Source of the DNA: Pleurodeles waltl
Lineage: Eukaryota > Chordata > Amphibia > Caudata > Salamandridae
Direction: 5' to 3'
Assembly (NCBI RefSeq): GCF_031143425.1
Contig: NC_090449.1
Location: forward strand, 781,642,684 to 781,706,683
Length of the DNA: 64,000 nucleotides
Below the pieces are notes generated by a model. The model saw nothing but the letters and a program-made list of their open reading frames with translations. It was not told where the DNA came from and ran no database searches. The translations under genes and the position numbers were made by a program. This document shows positions 46,031 to 58,197 of the stretch, one piece after another (position 1 is the first letter of the stretch; each line of letters begins with the position of its first letter).

Positions 46031-48345
46031 TGGAGAAAGCCAATTGTCCGCTCTACTCAGGAGAGGCCGCTTAAGCCAACCGCAGGAGGAATGGAACTAC
46101 ATTTCCCATCCTCCCCCAGTACAGTCGTAGGCGACATGACCACACCCAGGCCATGTCTGTACGGCATTTCTTTTTCTCAAGCACCTTTGGCCGTGCTTCA
46201 TTGACGGCCGGGGAGGGATCCGAACTAGGTGTGCCAGTGAGCGTCACCCTTTAATGAGTAAGTCTACGCACCCCAGGTGGCGCCCTCAGAAACAACAGAT
46301 AAGCAACCGGCTTTCCTAATTTACTGCTTGATTTAAACTCTCCTGCACAATTTCTTTATATTTAATTGCTCTGGGAGCCTGTGGGGGCATTTTCTGTGGC
46401 ATACCACTTTGTAACATTGGCATATCCTCTCTTTGTAGCACGTTACAATATGGCGAAAGGAACTCTATTCCTTTCTAGTGCTTAACTACTTGCGCTACAA
46501 ATGCTATAATTCACCATCGGACTCATAGCTCAATTATCATTTTTAGAGTGCGTCTGGAACGAGTGAGTACACATTTTTCTGCTGGTGTGTCCTAGATGCA
46601 TGTTTCAGCACGGTGGGTTAAACAGAAGGGGCCTCCTTTAACCCCCTCTGCTTAACTGCATAGGCTTATCGCTCAGAGGGGAGAATACGGATAGCCTTCT
46701 CCTGTACCCATATTCTGTGCATCACTGAATTGGTCAGAACGGCTTTCCATTTCCCTAGCCTAGTCAAACTTAGCTGCTGCCGCTGTTCTTTCTTTTGTAG
46801 AGTGTGACTAAAATGGGACACTCCCCCCTCCCCTAGACCAGGGGTCACTTGCCCTCCAATCACAGGGTAGGAGACTATTTCCCCTTCTTTCGGCAAGTAG
46901 AGGGTTATATTCTCGTGTATTCGTCTGCCCAGTGGAGTGAGATGTACTTGCTCTGCATGACTGTCAGCATGCAACTTCACCCTTTTCGTGTGCAGGGGTT
47001 TGCTGTGTTTAATAACACGTAAATGTAGTGTGCATGTCATTAAATGGTTTTCCTCTTTTTTTCACAGGCCACCCTTGTTTAGTATACCACAGGTAGGCTC
47101 ATCTTCATTATATCATTCAAGGCACCTCCTACTGAGGTAGGCCACCTTTTCTTCTTCTAAGTACATGACCCTTCGTGCCTGACTCTAGGGATCCGGAGGC
47201 CCTGACGAATGCCCAGAGACCTTATTTGGCTTGAGTTTAGTGGGCAGAAACATGCTGGCCATTTAAATAGTAGTGGACTCTTCGAACCATTACTCTCTAG
47301 AAGTGTTTCACTTTGTCTTTTTAATCTCACCAGCAATCACCACTAATAAAGGTGAGCTATCACACAGGTGATTAAGTCCTTTTAGTCTGTCTTTAGTACA
47401 ACTGGATCCCATCACTATCCAGATAACCTTTATCTCTGCACTCCCTCCAAGTTCTTTTAACTACGAGGTTGAGTCGGTCCAGGTGGTATTATCCTACCTG
47501 GATGGGGCTAGGTGGTTATATGATGAAGTAAGACACTATGTAGTGCGTGAGACCACCTGGCCCATAAAGGAAAATTCTCCTCATCATCCCTGCCCCACGA
47601 AGAGGTCCTGTAGTTCGGGAGACTTAAATAGCATAGGGCAAATTAAATTCACTTTGCACCTATAAGACACCCCATGCTTCCTGTGTATTGGTTTCTGTTC
47701 CCAGTATGGGTGTTCTTCTTTCACTCCCCTCCCCTCTCTTTGTGATTAAAAAAATTCCAAGCAGCACACAAACAACAAGTGTACCAAAGGTATTCAGCAG
47801 AACAGTGGTAAAGGAGTAGAAAGTAGCTGGTGGTACTTTTGGGAGAACGTTGTTGCAAATATATATTACTACAGCATGGTAGCACAGTATATTTTACATA
47901 CTGCACATTTTCCATTGATATGACCACTAAATTTACTCAGGCACGTTTTTCACTGATAAAAAGCGCATAGATAATACGTAGAAGTTTGGATTCAGGAAAT
48001 AAGCCTGTCTTGATTTATTTTGATCCTATTAAAATCGTAGTTTCTATCCCTTCATAATTACAAAAAATATGCTTCATTTGTGCTGCTGATATAGTCTGAA
48101 ACATTGTACCGGTTAACTTGCAAGCATTTATATTTTATTATGGGTTAGAAACATTTACTTCTACTGTATACATGGGAGTTTATTTCACAAATTCATCTCG
48201 GTTTGCGGTTAGAGAATGTAAACTCCAATCTCCATGTTAAAAGAATAGACATATGCGAGAAGCTACTGCCTGGCATTTGACCTCTGTCTGAAGCACAGCA
48301 ATTGTTACCGAATTAAAACGAAAGTTAAAGGCATCTTTAATACTT
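46031..48345. other. Spacer without recognisable feature
   Basis: I recognise no coding motif or repeat. The first 230 bases may still be the PLE2 tail. Confidence 0.4.
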
Positions 48346-48347
48346 AC

Positions 48348-49031
48348 TCAACCAGAGCCCTCTCATATTCCTTTAACCACTGACGTATGTCACCCCCTCT
48401 TGGAACCTAGGTACCAGATCTATGGGTATGTGAGGAACATCTTTGCTACAGCACTGTACATTGCTGCCACCACTGGACTCCACCTGCAGCGCTGGTGAGT
48501 CCAGAACCTTCAGACTGCGCTCTAGAGCGAGTCTCTCTCTGGCAAAGGCCCTCTCCGCCTCTGCCATCCTCTCCTGTACTAAGGCCTTCTCTACCTCAGC
48601 CCTTCTCTCCTCAACAGCTAGGCGCGCTAACTGCAACTTCAGGTCCCTCTCTTCCCGCCTATCTCTTAGCTCATCAGGTGTCAAGGAATGAGAGGTAGCC
48701 CTGCTTCTTACACTGGACCCAGCAAGGGACTCCCTATCACTGGGGCCTTCCCTGTCAACTGGCGTCCCCAACCGGTCATTCTCACCCTCCTGATCAGTCT
48801 CTCTAGGGATGAGGTCTGGGAGCCCTCCCATTGGGAACCCTCGCTACACTCAGGATCCTCTGGGTACTCCCTAAGCACACTCCCTCCCTGGGTATATGTC
48901 ACAAACCTTTCAAAGAAATTTAGAGATCTCCTGAGGTCCCCTTCTACAGGCAGCCCTCTCTCTCTACAGAACCCCTCTAATTCCTCCTGCGTGTAAAACA
49001 GCAGGTCCTCTAAATCAAAGGTAAGCCCCAT
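48348..49031 (-). pseudogene. LTR-retroelement Gag N-terminal half, frameshifted
   Basis: On the minus strand an ATG at 49031 opens about 200 bases after the primer-binding site of LTR C. The first 40 residues resemble a SAP-like helix pair (QEELEGFCRERGLPVEGD). After a frameshift near 48700-48800 a second frame continues with a long charged coiled-coil (many E, R, A, about 48520-48680) and a short capsid-like lead-in at about 48400-48435. A further one-base shift near 48385 restores a DIRQWLKEYERAL segment, where similarity stops at about 48348. The rest of gag and all of pol are absent. It is part of the old element whose LTR is C. Confidence 0.6.
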
Positions 49032-49204
49032 CTTGAAAAGGTACAAGTAACTCAACTGTGACAACCACAATACCCAAGCGTGAGAACTGAAAACAGGAAA
49101 AATAACCAAAGAGAGAAAGCTAAGAGAAGCCAAACATGTGATGGTCTAAACGCAATCCTTGTAGTGAAATAATGAGTCACAATGGTATTGTGCAAGCGCA
49201 AGTC

Positions 49205-49227
49205 CTATCCTCACCGCTGACTTCCAA
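49205..49227 (-). promoter_or_regulatory. Primer-binding site of the LTR C element
   Basis: Just inside the LTR the minus strand reads tggaagtcagcggtgaggat. The cagcggtg-ggat part matches the complement of a leucine tRNA end (tggtggcagcggtgggat, from memory), with changes and one extra base in the first seven positions. It supports LTR C as a 5' LTR in minus orientation. Confidence 0.45.
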
Positions 49228-49879
49228 TGTTAGAAATGGGGTTTCTGGTTGGCTAGGGTATGCACCTCAGCCAGGCAGAACTCACCCACTCTAGTCAGGG
49301 CAAGGGAGTTACACGTCCAAGATAACCCCTGCTCACCCCCTTGGTAGCTTGGCACAAGCAGTCAGGCTTAACCCGGAGGCAATGTGTAAAGCGTTTGCAC
49401 AACACACACATGTGACGCAATATCCCCACCACAAAGGAAACACAACACCAGATTATATGAAAATATACTGTATTGTACACAACGTTAATATTAGACCAAA
49501 CACATAACAGTACTATCCTGCTACCTTAGCAGTTGTCAGAACGTTACACATTAGTTACTCTGCAAACTAGCAGTAGTCACACATAACACACAGGTTACTC
49601 AGTATTCTGCAACATAAGCAGTAGTCAGGAAACACTTTATCACATTAGAACACTTGTCATAAGAATATCATAAAACGCCCATAGTAGGAACATTAGAAAA
49701 CCTATGGCAAGTTAGGAAAACATATTAGCAGGTCATGCTCATAACAGGAACATGTGCACATATATGTAAAAGCATCATAGAGGCAGGTAATATATCACAA
49801 TTAACAAAGTCTGTAGCAAGAACTTCAATTATGGTTATATTGGTCCTTTTACAAGTACCTGGCTTGATGAAGAGGCACT

Positions 49880-50235
49880 TCCAGTGCCTAAAATGAACAA
49901 TGGGGCCCCCGGCGCTTCTCTGCGCAAAACGGGGGCCTCCCGGATCTCCTGGGGTCAGGGGAAGGCAGCACGCACCTCCTCTTTGCCAAAAACGGGCCCC
50001 TCTGGGGACCGTAAACACTGGGGGCCCCCCTAGGCCTCCACCGGCCCTCTCGAGGGTGGCCCAGGTCAGGGAAATCTTTGAAGTGGGGGGGGGGGGGGGG
50101 TGCCACGCACCCCCTCCTGGTTGAAAAACAGGCCCCTCCAGGGACCCGCAAACTCCTGGGGTCTCCCCGGGCCTCTACTGGTCCTTACACGGGGGAGACT
50201 CCCAAATAAAATGCCACTGGCCCGCGAGGGGGCCA
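49880..50235 (-). repeat. GC-rich tandem repeat, about 134-base unit
   Basis: Two units start at about 49967 (cacgcacctcct) and 50101 (cacgcaccccct), each going on to cgggcccctc or caggcccctc and a gggcct block. A partial unit precedes them. A G17-18 run lies at 50083-50100. Confidence 0.65.
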
Positions 50236-50543
50236 ACAAGGGAGCCAGTGGCCAGGGCGAGCCTCCGGTGAGGCTGCCGCCCGGCCCATAGTGGCAGGAG
50301 AGTCCTCCGGGGCTCCTGCAAGCCAGGGAGAGGCGTCCTCCTCTCCCTCGGAGTCCTGATGACGTTGTGGCCCAAGGTGGGGCCTGCCGGTGCCCCGGGG
50401 GCACTCCTCAGAACGATCCCTACCCTGGGGGCACCGCTAGGAGCGCGCTGGCTCCTGATGAGAGAAAGAAGGTTGTCTTCGTGCCCAGGGGGCACCAGTA
50501 AGCGCGTAACACTCGCGCTCTAACCCACAGCTTTCCCGGCGTT

Positions 50544-50760
50544 GCGGCGGTGATCTTTGGGGGACCTTAAGGGCAGCGCGCTTAGGAAAGCACGAGGGCT
50601 CATTTACAAGCCCGGGCTGCAGCAGTGATTTCAGGGCTCCAAATAAAGCGCTCTTCAAAGCGCTAAGGCCAAATCTGAGGCCCGGGCTCAGGCGGTGATC
50701 CTCTGCAGTAGTTATAAGAAAGAGCGCTTTTCCTAAGCGCTAAGGCAATGCTGTAGAAGA
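50544..50760 (-). repeat. Tandem repeat, about 72-base unit with agcgct motifs
   Basis: Three diverged units start at about 50544, 50619 and 50688 with gcggcggtgat, gcagcagtgat and aggcggtgat. Each contains agcgc motifs, which in the second and third units form small hairpins, and the first two continue into gcccgggct. Confidence 0.6.
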
Positions 50761-51020
50761 TCGGTGCAGGGGTCAGGGGCCTCAGCACCCTGCCCCTGGG
50801 AAAAATAATCAAGGAAAAGGTACAGGGCTGGTGGGCCCAGCTACAGGCCAGCACAAGGGGTGCAGATGGTGGCAGTTCCTCCTAGTGACTAGGCAGGTCA
50901 CAGGTCATCACAGCAGCAGCAGTCCAAGGCGGTTTCCTGGTGAGTCCATTCATCAGCGTTCGGTGTCCAGTTTCAAGTTCCAAGTTCCAAGAATGTTCAA
51001 ATTGTGGGGAAAATTCCCCT

Positions 51021-51030
51021 GTACTTATAG
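51021..51030 (-). promoter_or_regulatory. TATA-like box of LTR C
   Basis: The minus strand reads ctataagtac at the place that matches the TATA boxes of LTRs A and B. Confidence 0.45.
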
Positions 51031-52101
51031 TCTGTTTTTACAGTGTTTTACAATGATAGGGAGAGGAGGTTCCAGCCAGTTACAACTGGTTCTGGGAGTG
51101 CCCCCTCTCTCCTTTCAGCACAGGCTCCAAACATCAGTGGGGGGGGTTAACGACCCTATTGTGTGAGGCCAGGGCACAACCTTTACAAATGTAGGTGTGC
51201 CCCGCCTCTCCCTTCTCTCAGCCCAGGAAGACTATTCAGTATGCAGATGCACCTCGGTGACACCTCCACCCTCCCTGTGTACAGGCTGTCTGAAAAATAT
51301 GCACAAAGCCCCAACTGTCACTCTGCCCAGACGTGGATTGGAGTCAAGCTGCAAAACACCAGAGTCATAAGCACAGATAAATGCGCACTTTCTAGAAGTG
51401 GCATTTCTGTGATAGTAATCAAAAAAATACACCCACACCAGTATTTATTATCACCATCACAACCATACCAAACACGCCAACGCTATCCCTCATAAATCAG
51501 ACAATACCCCTACACATAAGGCAGGGCATTTCTAATGGAATCCTATGAGAAGGCAGCACTCACAGTAGTGAGACACCAGTTAGGCTGTTTGTCACTACCA
51601 GGACAGGCCATGCAATATGGCACATGTCCTGCCTTTCTACATACATGGCACCCTGCCCATAGGGCTAGCTAGGGCGTACCTTAGGGGTGACTTACATGTA
51701 GTAAAAGGGGGGTTCTGGGCCTGGCAAGTAAGTTTAAATGCCAGATCCCTGGGGCAGAAAACTGCGCACACAGGCCCTGTGCTAGCAGGCCTGTGACAGG
51801 TTTGAAAGTCTACTTCAGTGGGTGGCGCAAGCAGAGCACTGCAGGCCCACTAGTAGTATTTAATTTACAGGCCCTGGGTATAGAGATACCACTGTACAAG
51901 GGACTTATAGGTAAATTAAAGATGCCAATTCGGTATAAGCCAATCATACCAACTTTAGATGGGAGAGCACATGCACTTTAGCACTGGTCAGCAGTGATAA
52001 AGTGCTCAGAGTCCTAGAGCCAACAGCAAGAGGTCAAAAAAACCAGGAGGAAGGAGGCAAAAAGACTAGGGATGACCAAGCGTATGGCCAAAAGTTCAAC
52101 A

Positions 52102-53989
52102 GGACCCATCTGGACGGAACAATGTCCAGCTGAACACCGCTGCTTGGATGGCATGGACCTTACGACCACGGGTGGATGGAAAAGGAGGAGGCTGGGCATA
52201 GCATACACTTAACTAAAGCGCCTGACAGATAAGCTGGCTTGGTGCTCTTAGAGAGCACGAAGTTAAACTGCTATCTTATTGACGACTGTTCTGTGATGGG
52301 TGTGGGACTAGTTATCACTGGATAACTCAACATAAAACATTAGACATGAGGAAATAACTGTTTATCACTCAGTGTTACCTGATCTCAGAAATGAAGACCT
52401 ATTATTTTATTTGGAGCTCAAAGTGCAGTGTGTAACTAAGTGACACACAGAAAATGTTCTGTTCACTGAGTTCACCAACGGGAAAACAGAAGCAGCAGCG
52501 GATGATTTCTTCAGCTCCAATCTCCAAAATGCAAAAACAAATACCATGCAAAAGGAAAGAAACTCCCACGACAGACTAGGTTTCCCTAAAGGAGGGAAGT
52601 CCCATTAGTCTCTTTAGACGCACAGCTTACAAAAAGATAAAATAACTGTTGATGCTCAAAAAACATTTTTAAACCCCGAGTGCTAGCGTGGAGCATAAGG
52701 GCGAGAATACTGTACTTAAAACTATGTGAACTGCACTGCACAAAATACCATGATTCAATTACCTGGTTAAGAAGAAACGGGTGCGCGGACCAGATAAAGC
52801 TAGTATTGATTTAATTTACACGAACAGTATATGCATCTCGCCTGCCAAATACAAATTAATAGCCAAATTACTGTCTCATTGCATGGAATCTCCGGGAGAG
52901 GAAGAACCACCGTATACTAAGGGAAACTCAAATATCCCATGTGTTCATCCTGAATAGGAAAATTAGAGCTATGAGACGTCTGAGTATTCAAAATCACAAA
53001 TAACAAAACCGACGTCCTGCATGTTTGGGAGCCACCCTGCATTAACTCAGTTCCTTTTATGTGGGCTTTTTCCGTACGTTTGTACAATTATAATGGCAAA
53101 TTTTTCAGAGTTGGAAGATCACTAAATGAGAGTTGCACAAAGTTTCACTGTGCAAATCCTTAATGCAATACTTTTGATTATAAATACAAATTTTCAATGG
53201 CATCGCCTAATTCACATCAATTTAAAAACCAGGAGCTCTGCTCCTTTGTGGGTGCAGCAATGAGTCGCAGCTGTCATGATGCTAGACCTTTCTAGTCGTA
53301 CCTGGGCCCTTATACCGAATAGACTTGGCAGGAGAACGACAGACAGACAGTCAATATCTAACTAATCATCCTCCTTCAATCACCACAATTGACTCATACC
53401 AACATTATAAATTACAACTTAGAGAAGTGACTCTTGGAGCTCGCACGTAATGTGGACCAAGTTATGAGGGCCATAGCAAATTCTGGGCTTTTTTTAAAGT
53501 TTTTTTTTAAAGCTGTGTTCAACATGTGTCCTACTGCCACTGGAGGCAAATGAGGAGGAACATATCGAGCAGGTGCAGGGCAGCTGATATCAAGGACTTG
53601 GACATGGGCACTCACAAACATTTTCCCAGGGGGCACACAGGCTGGTCTGTGATGGGACCAAGGGCTTCATTAATGCCAGCAGGGTGGAGGTCAGAGGGGT
53701 GAGAGGTAGTGGTAAGGTGGATGTAGGGGGAAGTGAAGCGTATACATCTAGTGCCTGAAATACACAATGTGGAAGCAGATTTTTGAGTATAAATTCCAGC
53801 TTCCCCACTTAACCAAATTGTTTGATCCTAGGCAATTGTTTTATTTCGCTTTATCTCCTTTTTTTCCCTTCTTTCTTCATTATCACATATGAAGACCTGC
53901 AAATAAATGAGTTCAGGATGTGAGCTGAACAAAACCTTCAATGTCTGATTTATTAAGTTATAATGTTCATGTATAACAGAAACCAAGGG
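52102..53989. other. Spacer without recognisable feature
   Basis: There is no coding similarity or recognised repeat. The first bases outside the LTR give no clear target duplication because the other end of the element is missing. Confidence 0.45.
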
Positions 53990-53999
53990 CTCCCTAGGA

Positions 54000-54930
54000 G
54001 TTTCTCAGCATTTCTGCTGCTTGATAACAATGCGATTGGGGAGCAGAAATGCCACTAGACACCAGGGAATTTATTGGTTTGTTTATGTCATAAGGGGATT
54101 GGCCCCCTGGGCAAGGGCCGCTCCCCAGGGGGGCAATTTATTCTTAGGGCATTTCTGCCCCCCCCCCCGGGGGGTGGGGAGATCGGCCTATTATAATTAG
54201 GCCGATCTGCCCCCGGGGGGAGGCAGAAACCGCTAGACACCAGGGATCATTTCTTTATGTTTTTGTGTTATGTATGTGGGGAGCAAACCCTTAGGCAAAG
54301 GTCGCTCCCTTGGAGTCAAATTTACTTTTAGGCCATTTCTGTCCCCCTTGGGGGCAGATCAAACTGTTTTTATTAGGCCAATCTCCCCCAATGGGGGCAG
54401 AAATCACTAGACACCAGGGAATTTGTGTTATTTATGTTTATACATAAGGGTAGCAAAATATTTTTAGGCCTTTTATGCGTTCCCCAAGGCCCCCCCCCCC
54501 CCCTTAGGCAAGGGTCGCGACCCTTGGGGCAAATTTGTTGTAGGCCATTTCTGCTCCCCACCCCCCCATAGGGGCAGATCGGCATATTGTAATTAGGCTG
54601 ATATGACCCCAGCAGGAGCAGAAAACCCTAGACACCAGGGATTTTTTTTTGTTTATTTTATTATATGTGGGGAGTGGCCCCTTAGGCAAGGGTCTCTCCC
54701 TTGGGGGGCAAATTGTCTCTAGGCCATTTCTGCCCTCCTTGGGGGCAGATGGAAGCAGAAACCACTCAGGCACCATGGATTGGTGTGTGTGTGTAAGTGT
54801 ATGTGTGTTTTGTTTCAGGGGGTGGGGGTACATTACTGTTGGCCATATCTGCCCCCCCGGGGGCAGATCGGCCTATTTTTGGAAGGCCTATTTGCCTCCA
54901 AGGGGGGCAGAAAGCCCACCAGAGACCAGT
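54000..54930. repeat. Tandem array A, 136-221-base units
   Basis: The marker ctagacaccaggg or a variant recurs at about 54055, 54233, 54407, 54628, 54764 and 54915. Each unit holds a ggcaagggtcgctccc-type segment, ggccatttctgcccc, and a palindrome around cagatcggccta / taggccgatctg. C runs interrupt some units. Unit length varies because of internal deletions. Confidence 0.8.
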
Positions 54931-55639
54931 GAAGATTTTATTTTTCAAAATAAGAGGGTGGGTGTATGGCCATACCCTTACCCTAAATAAATGGGGCCAA
55001 AGTTGTTCAATTACCCCAGATCCACTCCCCGGGCGGGGTGGGGGGGGGGGGAAAGAGGGGTGCAGAAGGCATACTAGATGCCTGGGAAATAAAAAATATA
55101 TATATATATATAAATAAAATAGTGGGGCGGTGGCTACCAACCAGTATGGGCCTGGCTATGCCCCCATCCCACCAGAAGGGGGTAACAGTCTTTCAGCTCT
55201 CCCCTCCCACACTAAAACACCTTATCCCACAGCAAGCAAGAGAATATTTGATTATTTGGGGTTTTTGTTTTACATTTGGGCCATGAGAGCTTGGCCAACT
55301 CTCTAAATCGTCCCACTTGGAATGGGGAGGACTGCACTTTTTGGACTTTGGGATGCAGCCATGTAGAAAAATCCACAAGACCTAGACACATATGAAAACT
55401 AAACCCCGGGGTGAGTCTAGGGTGGTGTGCTTTACATGCACCTCGCACCATTTTCTTACCCATAATGCACTGCAAACCTCCAACTTTGCTGGCAATCACA
55501 CATTTTCCGCCTATTTTTGTGATAGAACCTCCAGAATCTGCAGGAATCCACAAAATCCCTACTACCCAGCATCATCACATGTATACCGATACAAATTCTA
55601 ATGCACTAGTCAGCCTAAAAATGTTTTTTTTTTTTCCAA

Positions 55640-56480
55640 ACTGTCCTCTTGGACCCGCTTTGGTTCCCCCTCAATTTCGCCATGTTCTTGGCTCTTCCCT
55701 GTCACAGGCACTTGGCCTACCTACACAAGTGAGGTATCATTTTTACAAGGAGACTGACGGGAACGTTGAGTGGTAGGAAAATTGTCCTGGTGCGGTGATC
55801 CCACAAAGAAATATGGGAAAATGTGATTTGTGTTTAGCTAAATTTGAGGTTTGCTGAGGATTCTGGGTAAGAAAACACTGGGAGATCCACACAAGTCACA
55901 CCTCCCTAGACTCCCTCTGGTGTTTAGTTTTCAGAAATGTCTGGGTTTGGTAGGTTTCCCTAGATGGCTGCTGAGGACAGGACCAAAAATGCAGGTGCGC
56001 CCCCGCAAAAACAGGTAGTTTTGTATTTGATCATTTTGATGAGTCCAGATAGTGTTTTGGGGCATTGCCTGTCGCGGGCATCAGACCTACCCACACAAGT
56101 GAGGTACCCTTTTTAATCAGGAGACTTGGGGGAATGCTGGGTGGAAAGAAATTTGTGGCTCCTCTCAGATTCCAGAACTCTGTTTTACTGAAATGTGAGG
56201 AAAGTGTTTTTTTTAGCCAAAGTTTGAGGTTTATAAAGGATTCTGGGTAAGAGATCCTGGTGAGAGCCCCACAAGTCACCCCATCTTGAATTCCCCTAGG
56301 TATCTAGTTTTCAAAAATGTGCAAGTTTGGTAGGTTTCCCTAGGTGCCCGCTGAGCTAGAGGCCAAAATCTACAGCTAGGCACTTTGCAAAAAAACATGT
56401 GTGTCCATGTTGTGTTCCAAGCATTAGGCCTGCCCACGCAAGCGAGGTACCATTTGTTATCAGGATACTTGGGGGAACAC
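55640..56480. repeat. Tandem array B, 343-370-base units
   Basis: The marker cctaccyacacaagtgaggta recurs at about 55717 and 56087, and in changed form at 56430. Between markers the units share gattctgggtaag, caagtcac, and tttggtaggtttcccta in the same order. There are about two and a half units. Confidence 0.8.
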
Positions 56481-56867
56481 AGAATAGCAAAACAAGTGTT
56501 ATTTCCCCTTGTCTTTCTCTACATTTTTTCCTTCTAAATGTAAGACAGTGTGTAATAAAGAAGTGTATTTGAGAAATGCCCTGTATTTCACATGCTAGTA
56601 TGGGCTCCCCGGAATTCAGAGATGTGCAAATAACCACTGGTTCTCAACATCATATCTTGTGCCCATTTTGGAAATACAAAAAGGTTTTCTTGATACTTGT
56701 TTTTAACTCTATTTCAGCAAATGAATTGCTGTATACCGGTATAGAATGAAAACCCATTGCAAAGTGCAGCTCATTTATTGGCTCTGGGTACCTAGGGTTC
56801 TTGATTAACCTACAAGCTCTATATATCCCCGCAACCAGAAGAGTCCAGCAGACGTAACAGTATATTG

Positions 56868-56871
<4 letters not shown>

Positions 56872-56899
<28 letters not shown>
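56872..56899. repeat. A28 homopolymer
   Basis: This is a run of about 28 A on the plus strand inside the composite repeat. Confidence 0.95.
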
Positions 56900-56902
<3 letters not shown>

Positions 56903-57590
56903 GACATTGCAGGAAAAAGTTATAGAGTAAAACATTGAGAAAAATGGCTGTTTTTTTTTTTACCTCAATTTCGATATTTTTTTTATTTCAGCTGTTCTTT
57001 TCTGTAGGAAAACCTTGTAGGATCTACACAAATGACCCCTTGCTAAATTCAGAACGTGGTCTACTTTTCAGAAATGTTTAGCTTTCTGGGATCCAGTACT
57101 GGTTTCACACCCATTTCTGTCACTAACTGGAAGGAGGCTGAAAGCACACAAAAAAACACAAAAAAAGAATGTGTATGTCCCAGTAAAATGCCAAAACTGT
57201 GTTGAAAAATGGGGCTTCCTGATTTGAGTCAGCCTGTTCCTGAAAGCTGGTGATTGTAGCATCACAAACCCTTTGTTGATGCCATTTTCAGGGGGAAAAA
57301 AAAAAAATCACAAGCCTTCTTCTGCAGCCCTTTTTGCCCCCTATTTGTTTTGGAAAAATGAAATTTTCACTGTGTTTTGGCTAATTTCTTGGTCTCCCTC
57401 AGCGGAACCCACAAAATCTGGGTACCTCTAGAATCCCCAGGATGTTGGAAAAAAAGGAGGACGCAAATTTGGTGTGGGTAGCTTATGTGGACAAAAAGTT
57501 ATGAGGGCCTAAGCGCAAACTGCCTCAAATAGCCAAAAAAAAAGGCATGGCACCTGAGGAGAAAAGGCCTGGCAGCGAAGGGGTTTAATA

Positions 57591-58197
57591 AATACTAGCC
57601 TGTCTAACATTTTTTAGTGTAAGTGCTGAGTTGAGTAAACAGCAGCACACTGCTGCAGTTGACCTGGTGGGCAGCATGGCCGGATGGGGCCTACATGCGG
57701 TTGGAGAGATGGCTGCCCTCATTAAATAATTACTTCAAGAAGGAATGGCAAGACATTATTCTGTTAATATGAAACAGGACTCATAGAAACAGAGGGGGTG
57801 AAGGGTAACGATGGATAATAGGCAGGGTCACTAATCTAGCAAAGAGACACTCAAGGAGAGGAATGAAGGAAAGACTTGCTTGCAATCTGAAAGTTTCTGT
57901 TGAAGTTTTTTCCCAAGAAAAAGTGTCTATCCACGGAGTTAAAAGTGCAGCATGATGGGAAATGCATACTTATTTTCAGGTAGGTGCAACACAGAACAAC
58001 TAGGTTAGGTCAAAAGCGAAAAAGAGAAAAAGCAGAGAATGCTTCAAGAATCATTTAGTGTTCATTGGACAGCAAGTGGAAGAGGGGTTTCGTCCACAAT
58101 TCTTCAGTTTTTTCTCTCTATCAACACTGTTACGATTAAAATATATACAGCAGTGAGTAGTCTTGCAGCATTACTTATTGAGACCCGCTTCCTTCCT
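57591..58197. other. Spacer without recognisable feature
   Basis: Nothing was recognised. Confidence 0.45.

Larger units (their letters stand above)
49228..52101 (-). mobile_element. 5' LTR 'C' of the large-LTR family (2.87 kb)
   Basis: The plus strand starts tgttag and ends ttcaaca, giving TGTT...AACA ends. Read on the minus strand it aligns with LTRs A and B at both ends. The U3 part (52101 to the TATA at about 51025) is about 1.07 kb, as in the others. The transcribed part is much longer, about 1.8 kb, because it carries a GC-rich tandem-repeat block (about 49880-50780). Primer-binding site and gag follow on the minus strand. Open frames in the GC block are compositional. Confidence 0.75.
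53990..57590. other. Composite repeat with two internal tandem arrays
   Basis: This 3.6 kb block reads as one unit: a tandem array (54000-54930), a non-repeated middle (54930-55640), a second array (55640-56480), and a diverged tail that ends near ggcagcgaaggggttt (57571-57586). There is no protein motif. It has the look of a non-autonomous element or a satellite-bearing transcript unit. I cannot name the family. Confidence 0.5.

Noticed and set aside
45802..46074. Open frame of 90 residues rich in Pro, Leu, Ser and Phe
   Set aside because: It is the translation of a polypyrimidine tract and has no start context or homology.
45600..46260. Hammerhead motif at the PLE2 end
   Set aside because: I looked for a CTGANGA...GAAA...GTC layout on both strands and found none.
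49888..50658. Several long open frames in the GC-rich block
   Set aside because: They are open on both strands and in several frames because of GC-rich tandem repeats in LTR C. None shows a protein motif.
54000..56480. Possible CRISPR array
   Set aside because: The repeats are long (136-370 bases) and directly adjacent, without spacers, and the genome is eukaryotic. They are tandem repeats.
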